DNA of 64,000 nucleotides, from NCBI RefSeq assembly GCF_020829625.1, contig NZ_JAIVFX010000020.1, forward strand, positions 42,756-106,755, read 5' to 3'. The notes under the pieces are model-generated. The model made no database searches, was not told where the DNA came from, and saw nothing but the letters and a program-made list of their open reading frames with translations. Below, one piece after another: positions 19,146-27,237 of the stretch (position 1 is its first letter; each line of letters starts with the position of its first letter). The DNA comes from Nostoc sp. XA010. GTDB lineage: Bacteria; Cyanobacteriota; Cyanobacteriia; Cyanobacteriales; Nostocaceae. The position numbers were made by a program, and so were the translations under genes.

Positions 19146-19349
19146 TCATTTAAATCCCTTTTCGGGATTAACACATAATCCCCCGCGCCAATAAGTTAAA
19201 GCTTTATAAGTATTAGTTGCGTAATTATACACTTTCCTTTCTCCTCGTTGAGTTTTATCCAAACGAGAAACGCCATAACTCAGACGCTTAAGTATGTTAC
19301 TTCTATCCTTATAGTTTATTTTTCTGCACTCAGGAATTTTACCATCCAC
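19146..19349 (-). CDS. possible small hypothetical protein
   Basis: A 67-residue frame between the HEAT-repeat gene and the GNAT gene, overlapping the 3' end of the latter by 34 bp. The middle (RLSYGVSRLDKTQRGERKVY, then NYATNTYKALTYWRGGL) looks protein-like and codon use is reasonable, but I recognise no family, and the first residues overlap another gene. It may be real with a later start, or chance. Confidence 0.3.
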   Translation of the reverse strand: MDGKIPECRKINYKDRSNILKRLSYGVSRLDKTQRGERKVYNYATNTYKALTYWRGGLCVNPEKGFK

Positions 19350-19834
19350 AGGGATTGGGTTTGATAACCTAACTGATTGTAAAGATTTAATGCAGGTTTG
19401 TTAGATTGAAACACTTGTAATCCAATCTGGCGATCGCCTCTTTGAATAGCCCAATTTTCCACATATCGCATCAACGCTCTACCAATACCCCGGCGCCGAT
19501 GTTCTGGTACAACGTAGAGGATAAAGATATGAGCATGACGGTTCCCATTTACTTGATCTATAGAATTGCCCACCCAGAGGCAGGCTATGGGTCGATGGGC
19601 ATTGCTTATTGGGAATGAGGCATGGAGAGGAATTTCCCCCTGCTCCCCCTCCTCTTCTACCCACCACAAGGGCGTATCACTAGAAAAGTATTGTTTAACT
19701 GTTTGCTCTAGGTGAGAAAAATCCTCATTGGGAAAGAGATCGTCGTAAGTTCGCTGCATGAATTTAAGCAGCAGCGATCGCTCCAAAGTGGAACCACGGC
19801 GAATAATATACCCCGGTAGTAGTTGCTCAGACAC
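19316..19834 (-). CDS. GNAT family N-acetyltransferase
   Basis: 172 residues. The acetyl-CoA binding motif YVVPEHRRRGIGRALM lies at about residues 107-122, followed by the usual C-terminal part (LQVFQSNKPALNLYNQLGYQ). The substrate cannot be told from sequence; protein N-termini, amines and antibiotics are all possible for the family. Residues about 57-80 (EEEGEQGEIPLHASFPISN) are encoded by a C-rich repeat of the same kind as nearby intergenic blocks, so the loop between strands here has been lengthened by an in-frame repeat. The start is ATG at 19834. Confidence 0.85.
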   Translation of the reverse strand: MSEQLLPGYIIRRGSTLERSLLLKFMQRTYDDLFPNEDFSHLEQTVKQYFSSDTPLWWVEEEGEQGEIPLHASFPISNAHRPIACLWVGNSIDQVNGNRHAHIFILYVVPEHRRRGIGRALMRYVENWAIQRGDRQIGLQVFQSNKPALNLYNQLGYQTQSLWMVKFLSAEK

Positions 19835-19856
19835 TTAAATACGTTTATTGACTTAA

Positions 19857-20045
19857 CTAGCTAGCGTTATGTGCTGCTGGTGGTAAATCAGTTGGAGTAG
19901 GTTGATAACTTATCCCCACCTGTTCAATTGGTGCGGGTGCTGCCATATCGGAGGGTAAAAATATCCGGGCGCTGACTGCCACTAGGGCAAATAAAAATAC
20001 TAATACTGCAAGCAGTGGGGCGATGTATTGACGAAAAATAGCCAT
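19857..20045 (-). CDS. small single-span membrane protein
   Basis: 62 residues with one hydrophobic segment (APLLAVLVFLFALVAVSARI, about residues 8-27) and a proline-rich tail that should face the other side of the membrane. It lies 22 bp upstream of the GNAT gene on the same strand, so both may be co-transcribed. I recognise no family. Codon use and a clean ATG make it probably real. Confidence 0.6.
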   Translation of the reverse strand: MAIFRQYIAPLLAVLVFLFALVAVSARIFLPSDMAAPAPIEQVGISYQPTPTDLPPAAHNAS

Positions 20046-20140
20046 ATTTTAATTGCAAGAAGCTAGGAACTTTTATGAGAACCTAGCTGAAGATTTGTGA
20101 AGTATTCTTGATTTATTTTAGCAATTTTCTGTGCATCGAT

Positions 20141-20275
20141 AATAGGGAATAGGGCACAAAGCTTGGAACAGAGGGGAAAGAGCTAGTTTTTTATTTTCCC
20201 CCTTGCACCCTGCCCCCTGCCCCCTTGCTTCATTATCTCCCTCATTTCCCCACTTCCTACTCCCTGCTTCCACTA
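20141..20275. repeat. heptamer repeat block overlapping a gene end
   Basis: AATAGGGAATAGGGC words on the left and CCCCCTTGCACCCTGCCCCC and CTCCCTGCTTCC words on the right. The last four residues and stop of the next gene (GSRE, stop at 20257) are written in this repeat. Confidence 0.75.
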
Positions 20276-20679
20276 TTGGCATCGCGCTCCAAGTCATCAA
20301 GAACTCTCTCACAATACCAATTCTCCGGCATTCCAGGATAAGTCTCTTTTGCTTGTTCAATTAACCGTTCGGCAGCGGCGGTGTCACCGGATAATTTAGC
20401 GATTAGCCTGTTTTTGAGATAGCTATCAGATACACCATCGTCTACCTGGTTTCGTATCCCTTCATTTATAGTTGATGGCCGGGACTGATCTCTCCGCAAC
20501 TGCCAAAATAAAACGTAATAAAGTGTACCAAAAATTAAAATTAGGCTGAGTGTTCCAAAAAAAGTTAGGAGGTTAAATGCTAGAAATCCTAGAACTAACT
20601 GTGAGAGAACATAGCCAAGTAATAAACCGGTGAGTAAGAGAATAAATGTGCCGACAGCAATAACTACTTGATTCCCCAT
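20257..20679 (-). CDS. small membrane protein, function unknown
   Basis: 140 residues: two hydrophobic segments in the first 60 residues (IAVGTFILLLTGLLLGYVLS and FFGTLSLILIFGTLYYVLFW) followed by a soluble tail with the motif SYLKNRLIAKLSGDTAAAERLI. Its start overlaps the end of the AmpG-like gene by 16 bp, which points to coupled translation and a shared operon. The family is not recognised, although the tail resembles conserved cyanobacterial hypothetical proteins. The C-terminus runs into a repeat. Confidence 0.7.
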   Translation of the reverse strand: MGNQVVIAVGTFILLLTGLLLGYVLSQLVLGFLAFNLLTFFGTLSLILIFGTLYYVLFWQLRRDQSRPSTINEGIRNQVDDGVSDSYLKNRLIAKLSGDTAAAERLIEQAKETYPGMPENWYCERVLDDLERDANSGSRE

Positions 20680-22178
20680 ATATCCTCTTCTTCGTCCTCA
20701 AGTCCTGGTCTAGATACTGCCACTGGCTGAGGGTTCCAGGGGGCAACTAACGGTAAAAGAAGCAATCCAGGTAAGGCTGCTGCTAGGGTTAGCAAGAAAA
20801 ATGAGGGCCAGCCCGTGGCCTTAGCCCAATCTCCAGCAGGAGCTGAAAGAACGTCTCTACTAATAGCCATTAAGCTAGAGAATAAAGCAAACTGAGTAGT
20901 TGTAAAGCGGTGATTACAAAGGTTCATTAAAAATGCAACTGTAGCAACTGTGACTAATCCAGCACTGAAGTTTTCGATGTTCACTGCCAACACTAAAAGC
21001 GAATAATCTTTGCCAGCAACCGCTAACGCATAATAACCCAAGTTACTAAATAATTGCAGTATGCCAAATATCCATAGACTGCGATTGAGGTTAATTCTAG
21101 TCATAATGACGCCACCAGCTAATACACCGACTGTCGTCGCTATAAAGCCCATTCCAGCTTGAATTGCCCCAATCTCAGTTTTAGTAAAATTGATTTCCCG
21201 CAAAAATAAATTCCCTGTGATTCCCACCAAAGAATCACCTAACTTATAAAGGACGATAAAAACTAGGATGAGGCTACCTTGAGGAAGCCCAAATCGGTGA
21301 AAGAATTCCTTGAATGGTAGGAAAATTGCTTCTTGTAAATTTTGGGGCGGACTATCTTCTCTTACCTCACCTAATAACTCTGTTGGTAATAACAAAGATG
21401 TGACTATCCAGGCTAATATCAAAGTTGCTAATAGCCAATAAAATACAGGTAGGGCGATAAAGCCGACAAATACACCTCCGATTAATCCAACTACTAACAC
21501 AGTTATAAATACCAGAAAAATGACATCTTTAAAAGATAGGGGTGCAGCTTTTTGTATGTTGTCGCGGATCTTTGGTTCTGCTGGTGCCCATAAAGTTGTC
21601 AGTATACTCCCTGCCATTAAAGCTGCCATGAGTAAGTAAACACCGTTCCAAGGAATATGATCTGCTAATACCAAAGCTAAGGAACTGGTAATAAACAGAG
21701 CTAAACGATAGCCTAGAACCCAAACTGATGCACCTGTTTTGGATTCTAGGGGATTTAAAATGTCCGTGCGGTAGGCATCACCGGCAATGTCTTGGGTGGC
21801 ACTTAAAAAAGTGATGGTCAGACAGTTGATTGCTAGAACTTGTAGTACTTGATCATTTTGGGCAGGCTGTTGTAATGCTAGAAGTGCGATCGCTAATGCT
21901 AATACCAGTTGCGTGATTACTAGCCAACCCCGCCTTCCTCCCAAAACTGGCGGTATAAATCTATCTAATAAAGGTGACCATAAGAATTTTAGGGAATAAG
22001 GCAAAGCCAGCAAACCAAATAAAGTAATTTTCCCTATATCAACCTTGGCATCTTGCATCCACACCTGCAACGTTTTACTAGTTAAAAACAAGGGCAATCC
22101 AGATGCAAAACCTAGCAATAACAAAGCACCCATCTTACGACTTTGGACGGCTTGTCGCAGTGCTTGCATTTCTCTCAT
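20664..22178 (-). CDS. AmpG-like MFS permease
   Basis: 504 residues with about twelve to fourteen membrane helices. The first part (LLLGFASGLPLFLTSKTLQV and LPYSLKFLWSPLLDRF) and ATQDIAGDAYRTDIL are hallmarks of the AmpG muropeptide permease family, which imports cell-wall breakdown products (GlcNAc-anhydro-muropeptides) for recycling. Cyanobacterial members are annotated this way from homology only. The start is the ATG at 22178; the initial MREMQALRQAVQSRKMG gives several possible starts. It forms an operon with the small membrane protein downstream. Confidence 0.85.
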   Translation of the reverse strand: MREMQALRQAVQSRKMGALLLLGFASGLPLFLTSKTLQVWMQDAKVDIGKITLFGLLALPYSLKFLWSPLLDRFIPPVLGGRRGWLVITQLVLALAIALLALQQPAQNDQVLQVLAINCLTITFLSATQDIAGDAYRTDILNPLESKTGASVWVLGYRLALFITSSLALVLADHIPWNGVYLLMAALMAGSILTTLWAPAEPKIRDNIQKAAPLSFKDVIFLVFITVLVVGLIGGVFVGFIALPVFYWLLATLILAWIVTSLLLPTELLGEVREDSPPQNLQEAIFLPFKEFFHRFGLPQGSLILVFIVLYKLGDSLVGITGNLFLREINFTKTEIGAIQAGMGFIATTVGVLAGGVIMTRINLNRSLWIFGILQLFSNLGYYALAVAGKDYSLLVLAVNIENFSAGLVTVATVAFLMNLCNHRFTTTQFALFSSLMAISRDVLSAPAGDWAKATGWPSFFLLTLAAALPGLLLLPLVAPWNPQPVAVSRPGLEDEEEDIWGIK

Positions 22179-22425
22179 TGTTTAAACATTCCTTATCACC
22201 TTTGATTAATTTCACTTAAGAATGCATGTTATCGGACGCAGCAAGCGTCTATCGCGTAAAGTTTGCGGGAATTATAAAGCTGTGCGCTTCACGTAAAATT
22301 GGCTAATACCAATTGCAGCTATCTTGCCACACCTGCTATACAATCTCATGCATATACGCCAGTTTGCACCAAATTTTCTTGGCTGATATGCTCATCAAGA
22401 ATGCCCTGAAAGTCTTAGGGTTTTC

Positions 22426-23883
22426 TTAACTTTCCTGAATTGGATAAACTTGATGCCCCCTGATTTCTACTCTGTGTGCGGCGAGGCATTTTTCCCAACC
22501 TTCACGCGTACCAATGTCGCTTTTTTGGTTAAGCAGCCCTAATTCCTGTTCTTGTTGGGTGAGTTTAGCAAATTCTTCGTAACGAGGGTAGTTGCTAGTA
22601 ACAAATGTTTCCTTACGGTGCAAAATCGGCGGATTTGCCCTAGTTTCGTAGTCTCGATGAGTCACAAATAGGGTTTTTAAATCAATACCGATGCTGGCTT
22701 TTAACGCCGGGTGGGGATCAGTGTCGAATTCGGGGTAAGACAGATAGGATATTTGTGGCTTATCAGTGTGATATTTGATTAATGTGGCTTCATCTACACG
22801 CCCAATGGTACGGCTAGCACAACCTTCACAAATTCGTAGTACTGGGTCAAGTGCTGCTAATGCCGAAACATGGACGTAAAGCGCACCGCGTGTATGTTTA
22901 CCAATTTTGCTTTTTTCACAAGCAGTTTGAATCACCCCAGGTTTACCTAAGCTGAAAAGCTTTTGGTCGGCGACTTGACAAGCTTCTTCATAACTACTAA
23001 AAAAGGCTTTGATATCGTGGCGCATTTCTGGAGCTAGCTTTTGCCATGCAGGACGTTTATCAAAGTGGGTGAGGGCGAGATAAACTTGGATATCTAGGGA
23101 ACGACGGTAAGCGATCGCATCCCATTCTGCTTCGTCGGTGGCTTGCAAAACTACACCAAAGGCACGGCGAAAGTTACCAAACTCGTTCAGTAATTCCTGT
23201 TCATTTTCCAATTCGCCTTTAACAGGTAGTCTACCGCGCTTGGTAAAAAAAGCCATGAGTGGTTGTAGCTGTTCTTGATAGTCTTCAAACCGCTTGGTGG
23301 GGATGCGGACTCGCGGTGTAGAGGTGGTAGAAAAGAAGCGGATAGCTTTGTAACTTTCTTTTTCAGCTTCATCTCGAAAAACAAAGTAAACGCCTAGTGC
23401 GATCGGTACTGCATCTACATTTAAGACTTCATCAATATAAGTTTTGAGTTCTTCTTGTTCGTAATATTTCTGGAAAGTATTGCGGCGCGTCACAATGCCA
23501 TCATTGTAAGCAAGTTGGGTTTTGCTGGGAGCGTTAATCAGTATTTGAGCCGCGACAATTAAAACTTTTTCTGTGAGTTCCCAGGCTTGGATCAAGCTTT
23601 GACGGCGTTCCTCTGAGTCTTCAATAACATTGAGGACATAACCCAAATTGACCACATCGGCGGAGGTGCGTGGTATATCGGGATAGTAATAAGGGTCCCA
23701 GCCTGTGCTGGTGTAGCCTAAGTTTTTTACTCGCTCGACATCACCACCATAGCCGCAACCGTAGTCAAAAAAAGTGGTGTCTTGATTCAGGATTGCCCAT
23801 TCTATTGCCAATCGCACGGGGCGAGATATGTCAGTGCGAGCGATCGCAGCTCTATGACGCTCAATTTCTAGCGCTTCAGGCAT
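22426..23883 (-). CDS. DNA phosphorothioation-associated putative methyltransferase
   Basis: 485 residues. The front half has a SAM-binding-like motif FFDYGCGYGGDVERVKNLG (about residues 38-56) and a methyltransferase-like fold; the C-terminal half (for example RGALYVHVSALAALDPVLR) is special to the family named as a Dnd-related methyltransferase (TIGR04096). It is seen clustered with dnd genes, and the target is not known. It is the last gene of the dndC-dndD-dndE strand, with a small palindromic spacer before it. Catalytic activity is inferred, not proven. Confidence 0.85.
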   Translation of the reverse strand: MPEALEIERHRAAIARTDISRPVRLAIEWAILNQDTTFFDYGCGYGGDVERVKNLGYTSTGWDPYYYPDIPRTSADVVNLGYVLNVIEDSEERRQSLIQAWELTEKVLIVAAQILINAPSKTQLAYNDGIVTRRNTFQKYYEQEELKTYIDEVLNVDAVPIALGVYFVFRDEAEKESYKAIRFFSTTSTPRVRIPTKRFEDYQEQLQPLMAFFTKRGRLPVKGELENEQELLNEFGNFRRAFGVVLQATDEAEWDAIAYRRSLDIQVYLALTHFDKRPAWQKLAPEMRHDIKAFFSSYEEACQVADQKLFSLGKPGVIQTACEKSKIGKHTRGALYVHVSALAALDPVLRICEGCASRTIGRVDEATLIKYHTDKPQISYLSYPEFDTDPHPALKASIGIDLKTLFVTHRDYETRANPPILHRKETFVTSNYPRYEEFAKLTQQEQELGLLNQKSDIGTREGWEKCLAAHRVEIRGHQVYPIQES

Positions 23884-23885
23884 AA

Positions 23886-23930
23886 TATTAGTTGTCAGTT
23901 AACAGTGAACAGTTAACAGTCAACTAATAT
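23886..23930. repeat. palindromic spacer between dndE and the methyltransferase gene
   Basis: ATTAGTTG and CAACTAAT flank an inner palindrome GTTAACAGTGAACAGTTAAC. It is a common intergenic word set in Nostocales and might attenuate read-through. Confidence 0.5.
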
Positions 23931-23934
23931 CCTT

Positions 23935-24321
23935 TCAATTTTTAACCGCCAGTTCAATTAAATCTTCAATTTTCTTGATATTTGGATCGCCCGCTAAGTA
24001 GCCAATTCCTCGATGTAAATGTAAGCGGAATTGGGTGGCAAGGGTTTCTTTGTCGGTGGGATAACCGTCATTGTGACAGCGTTGCTTGAGGGCGAGGAGG
24101 AGTATATCGGACATTTCTCCGCCAAAGACGCGCCAAGTCATTTCGACGTTGCTATCTTGAGGAATTGGGACGGGGGAGGGTGCGGTTGCTTCTGCGAGAG
24201 AACGACAAAAAGCCCAACGGCATAGGATATTCCATTGGTCGATTTTGGTGCTGCGCTTAAGTTTGGTAAGTTGGTCTTTGGCTGTTTGGGAGAGACGAAT
24301 ACGTTCTATTGGTGATTCCAT
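23935..24321 (-). CDS. dndE: DNA sulfur modification protein DndE
   Basis: 128 residues from the ATG at 24319-24321 (MESPIERIRLSQTAKDQL); a longer frame to 24369 overlaps dndD and lacks homology. DndE is a small DNA-binding protein that acts with DndC and DndD to place sulfur in the DNA backbone. Typical family features are RLSQTAKDQLTKLKRSTKI, WNILCRWAFCRSL, and the HRGIGYL segment near the C-terminus. It starts 41 bp after dndD, consistent with an operon. Confidence 0.93.
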   Translation of the reverse strand: MESPIERIRLSQTAKDQLTKLKRSTKIDQWNILCRWAFCRSLAEATAPSPVPIPQDSNVEMTWRVFGGEMSDILLLALKQRCHNDGYPTDKETLATQFRLHLHRGIGYLAGDPNIKKIEDLIELAVKN

Positions 24322-24362
24322 AAATTTTAAATTGCGATCGCTCAATTTTTTAAGAATATTTA

Positions 24363-26348
24363 CTACCAAAAATATCCTGGTTGGATAGTTGTTTGGCGGG
24401 TAGAGGAGTCGTATTTGAGCAGGTATTCGCGGGCAATCGCTTCATTTTCTCGCAGTGTTTCTACTTCTTTCTTGCCAATCTCAGTATCTGTAGATAACAA
24501 AATTACTTGGTGGCTGGCGGCTGGAAAGTAACGTTCAACTAAGTTACTGCGGTGAGAGGAGTCTAGTCTACCTAGTGGCGTATCGATTGCTACGGGTAGG
24601 CGGTGTCCAGAGACTTTGGCTAAACCCCAGAGGAATGCGATCGCAAGTAGTTGTTTTTCGCCAGCCGAGAGACGATGTTTAGGAACAGGTTTACCATTTA
24701 AATCATAAAGCAAAAGGCTAAAAGTCTTAGTATCAATGGTGATGCGATGTACTAAGTCTGATTTATGGAGAAGATAAAGAAAGCAATTTTTAACTTCTTC
24801 CTCTAATTTATTGAGTTTTCGCAGAGTTAATTTTTCACGAAAAATCTTGAGTGTATTTTGAACTTTCGCTGCTGAGGTAATAATATGTTCGCTATTTTTA
24901 TGTTTAATATTTTCTACAGTGTAATCACTTAATTCTCTTTTTGACTTAGCAATAATAGTTTCTAATTCAACTAAACGGCGGCGGATTGTTTCGTAATTTT
25001 CTTTAGCTTCAACGACTTGATTTTGTGCCGATTCTAGTGCTTGACGCAGCTTGGTATAGTCTTCTGGTGCTGCTGCTGTTTGAACTTGCCTTTCTAGAGT
25101 ATGAATTTCTTCTTCTTTATTTTTAAGAATACTTAATTTCTCTTTCGCAGAAAGTTTAGAATTTTGTAAGTGATATATAAGATTATCTAGTTGACTTAAA
25201 GTTTCATCATCGGCTAATAACCAAGGTGCTTCCGTCTGGAGAGCCTTTGCATATAAACTATCTACATCTTGGATTAAAAATGATTGGATTTTTTCAACTT
25301 GTATCGGAGAAATTTCTACTTGATTTAGCCAACCGAGTAAACGCTGATCTCGTTCAAGTAACAAATCCTTAGAAATTTGTACCTGTTGATGGCGAAATTC
25401 CTTTTCTCCCTGTGCTTGCGCCTGAGTAAGCAAATTGGGAATTAATGCCAGAGGTAAAACATCAGCCGCTAATTCACACATTGACTGACGTACTTGTTCA
25501 ATTTCCGCAGTTTTTGTATTTTGCTGTAGTTCTAGTTGATTGCGTTCTGCTGCAATCTTCCCACCTTCAGAGATGAATTTATCAAAGGCTTCTTGCTGCT
25601 TTTGTTCTAATTCTTCTACCTGATTTTTGAGAATTTCTACTTTCTCTTCTGTGGTTTGATAATCTTCTTGCTGTTGGGTTAACCTAGTTTCAATTTCTTC
25701 TAGGTTTGCTAAATCCTTAGTATTACCAACTTCTTTAAGTTTACGGTTAACTAAAATATCTAAATCAACTGCTAAACGATCTGCCAACTCTAAACCTAAA
25801 AGTCCACGAATTGCATCTACTACAACTGGTGGTGGTGTTTCCTGTTCTGCAAGTTCTTTAACTTGTTCACCATCAAAGAGAAATAAGTTAGAAATCCCTA
25901 ATGGCAGGAGATTTTCAATATATTCATCCCAGATATTAACTAAAGCATCAGGCCAGGTATCACTGTCGCCTAAAATACCTAATGTATCCTTACCGTCTTT
26001 AGGATTTTTTGTCCAACTACGCACAACACGGTATTTTATTGGCTTATCGTTTTCAATATGTTCAAAAAGTAATTCAATACGAGTGTCTGCAACTGGATCT
26101 ATTTTGTTGTTAACGCATTGATTGAGAAAATCACTATAACTTAAATTACCACGGGTAGAACATTGGGCACGAGCGCCATAAAGCGCGAGACGAATGGCAT
26201 CCATAAGGGTAGTTTTTCCGCCGCCATTCATCCCACCTAATAGGATAATTGGACGCGAATTTTCTTCATCAGTTTTTGGGTTAAGATTGATTACCTGTTT
26301 GCCACTGTAAGGGCCAAAGTTTTGTAATAGGAGTTCAAGAAATATCAT
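24363..26348 (-). CDS. dndD: DNA sulfur modification ATPase DndD
   Basis: 661 residues, SMC/Rad50-like. Walker A is GGMNGGGKTTLMDAIRLALY (about residues 38-57); the family motif FLFDGEQVKELAEQ is near 163-176; two long coiled-coil arms follow (about 200-280 and 390-480); the ABC-type signature LSAGEKQLLAIAFLWGLAK and Walker B LPVAIDTPLGRLDS lie near the end. It is thought to nick or remodel DNA for sulfur insertion with DndC and DndE. All ATPase motifs are intact. A Uma2 gene separates it from dndC, which is unusual for the usual dndBCDE order. Confidence 0.95.
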   Translation of the reverse strand: MIFLELLLQNFGPYSGKQVINLNPKTDEENSRPIILLGGMNGGGKTTLMDAIRLALYGARAQCSTRGNLSYSDFLNQCVNNKIDPVADTRIELLFEHIENDKPIKYRVVRSWTKNPKDGKDTLGILGDSDTWPDALVNIWDEYIENLLPLGISNLFLFDGEQVKELAEQETPPPVVVDAIRGLLGLELADRLAVDLDILVNRKLKEVGNTKDLANLEEIETRLTQQQEDYQTTEEKVEILKNQVEELEQKQQEAFDKFISEGGKIAAERNQLELQQNTKTAEIEQVRQSMCELAADVLPLALIPNLLTQAQAQGEKEFRHQQVQISKDLLLERDQRLLGWLNQVEISPIQVEKIQSFLIQDVDSLYAKALQTEAPWLLADDETLSQLDNLIYHLQNSKLSAKEKLSILKNKEEEIHTLERQVQTAAAPEDYTKLRQALESAQNQVVEAKENYETIRRRLVELETIIAKSKRELSDYTVENIKHKNSEHIITSAAKVQNTLKIFREKLTLRKLNKLEEEVKNCFLYLLHKSDLVHRITIDTKTFSLLLYDLNGKPVPKHRLSAGEKQLLAIAFLWGLAKVSGHRLPVAIDTPLGRLDSSHRSNLVERYFPAASHQVILLSTDTEIGKKEVETLRENEAIAREYLLKYDSSTRQTTIQPGYFW

Positions 26349-26541
26349 TGATTTTTAAGATTAACATGAGTTAGACAGCGATCGCAGAAGCAGAAAGTTT
26401 GTGATGAAAGGAATCAGATAAAATTAATTAGATGGTTTTGTCTGACGCATTGATAAAAAATATTGTCTATGAAATATAGATAATACCATCACTAACTGTT
26501 AAGAAATGCGATTGTATCTGTCTCGGTGTTGGTAAGTGTGG

Positions 26542-27162
26542 CTAGATTTGCACACCTCCAGCTTGAAAAATCTGTTCGGCGGTTAAATTCAATTCTGGGA
26601 AAGTAGGCGAGACAATATGGGTATCGCCTTTAAATTGAGTAACTTGGTATTCACCATCAATTAATTGATAAATGGATATAGTAGGCAGCTTGGGATTGCC
26701 AATAAACTTCCTAGCACCTATAGCCGCATAATCTATAATCCAATATTCGGGAATACCTATAGCTTCATAATCAGCTAATTTTTTGTAGTAATCATCTCGC
26801 CAATTAGTACTAACAACTTCAATAACTAAGGGAATAGATGTAGCTTGAGATACAGTTGATTCTTTTTTCCATAAAGGCTCATTCACTAAATTTGGTCGAT
26901 TGATTATTAAGATGTCTGGTGAATAAGCTGATTCACCTTCAAATGGCTTGACTAATACAGTTTTTGGAATGAAGTAAGGAAGTTTTTGTCGCCCAATTTC
27001 GATAGATATATTTAGCGCCAAAAAACCAACAACATCCTCATGATCTCCCACTGGTTGTGCCATTTCAACAATCACGCCATCATGTAATTCGTATCTCCCA
27101 CCCTCAGGCCGCCAAGCTGCAAAATCTTCAAAAGTTACTAATTTGTGTATGGCTTGAATCAT
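26542..27162 (-). CDS. Uma2 family (DUF820) PD-(D/E)XK-like protein
   Basis: 206 residues. The restriction-endonuclease-like core is visible as SPDILIINRP (Asp), then PLVIEVVSTNWRDDYYKKL (Glu ... Lys) and EYWIIDY. The family is extremely numerous in cyanobacteria and its role is unknown; nuclease activity is inferred from the fold. It lies between dndC and dndD, on the same strand, 75 bp from dndC and 193 bp from dndD. It may be a passenger inserted into the operon or a co-opted part of it. Confidence 0.88.
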   Translation of the reverse strand: MIQAIHKLVTFEDFAAWRPEGGRYELHDGVIVEMAQPVGDHEDVVGFLALNISIEIGRQKLPYFIPKTVLVKPFEGESAYSPDILIINRPNLVNEPLWKKESTVSQATSIPLVIEVVSTNWRDDYYKKLADYEAIGIPEYWIIDYAAIGARKFIGNPKLPTISIYQLIDGEYQVTQFKGDTHIVSPTFPELNLTAEQIFQAGGVQI

Positions 27163-27237
27163 AGAACCTCGCTTGTTTTAAGATAACCCAACTTTGTCAA
27201 GCGTTCTTTAAGTAGTTTGGTTGACTCCCGTCTTCTA

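Noticed and set aside
23935..24369. Longer DndE start at 24369
   Set aside because: It overlaps the end of dndD and adds residues without similarity; the ATG at 24321 begins the family pattern.
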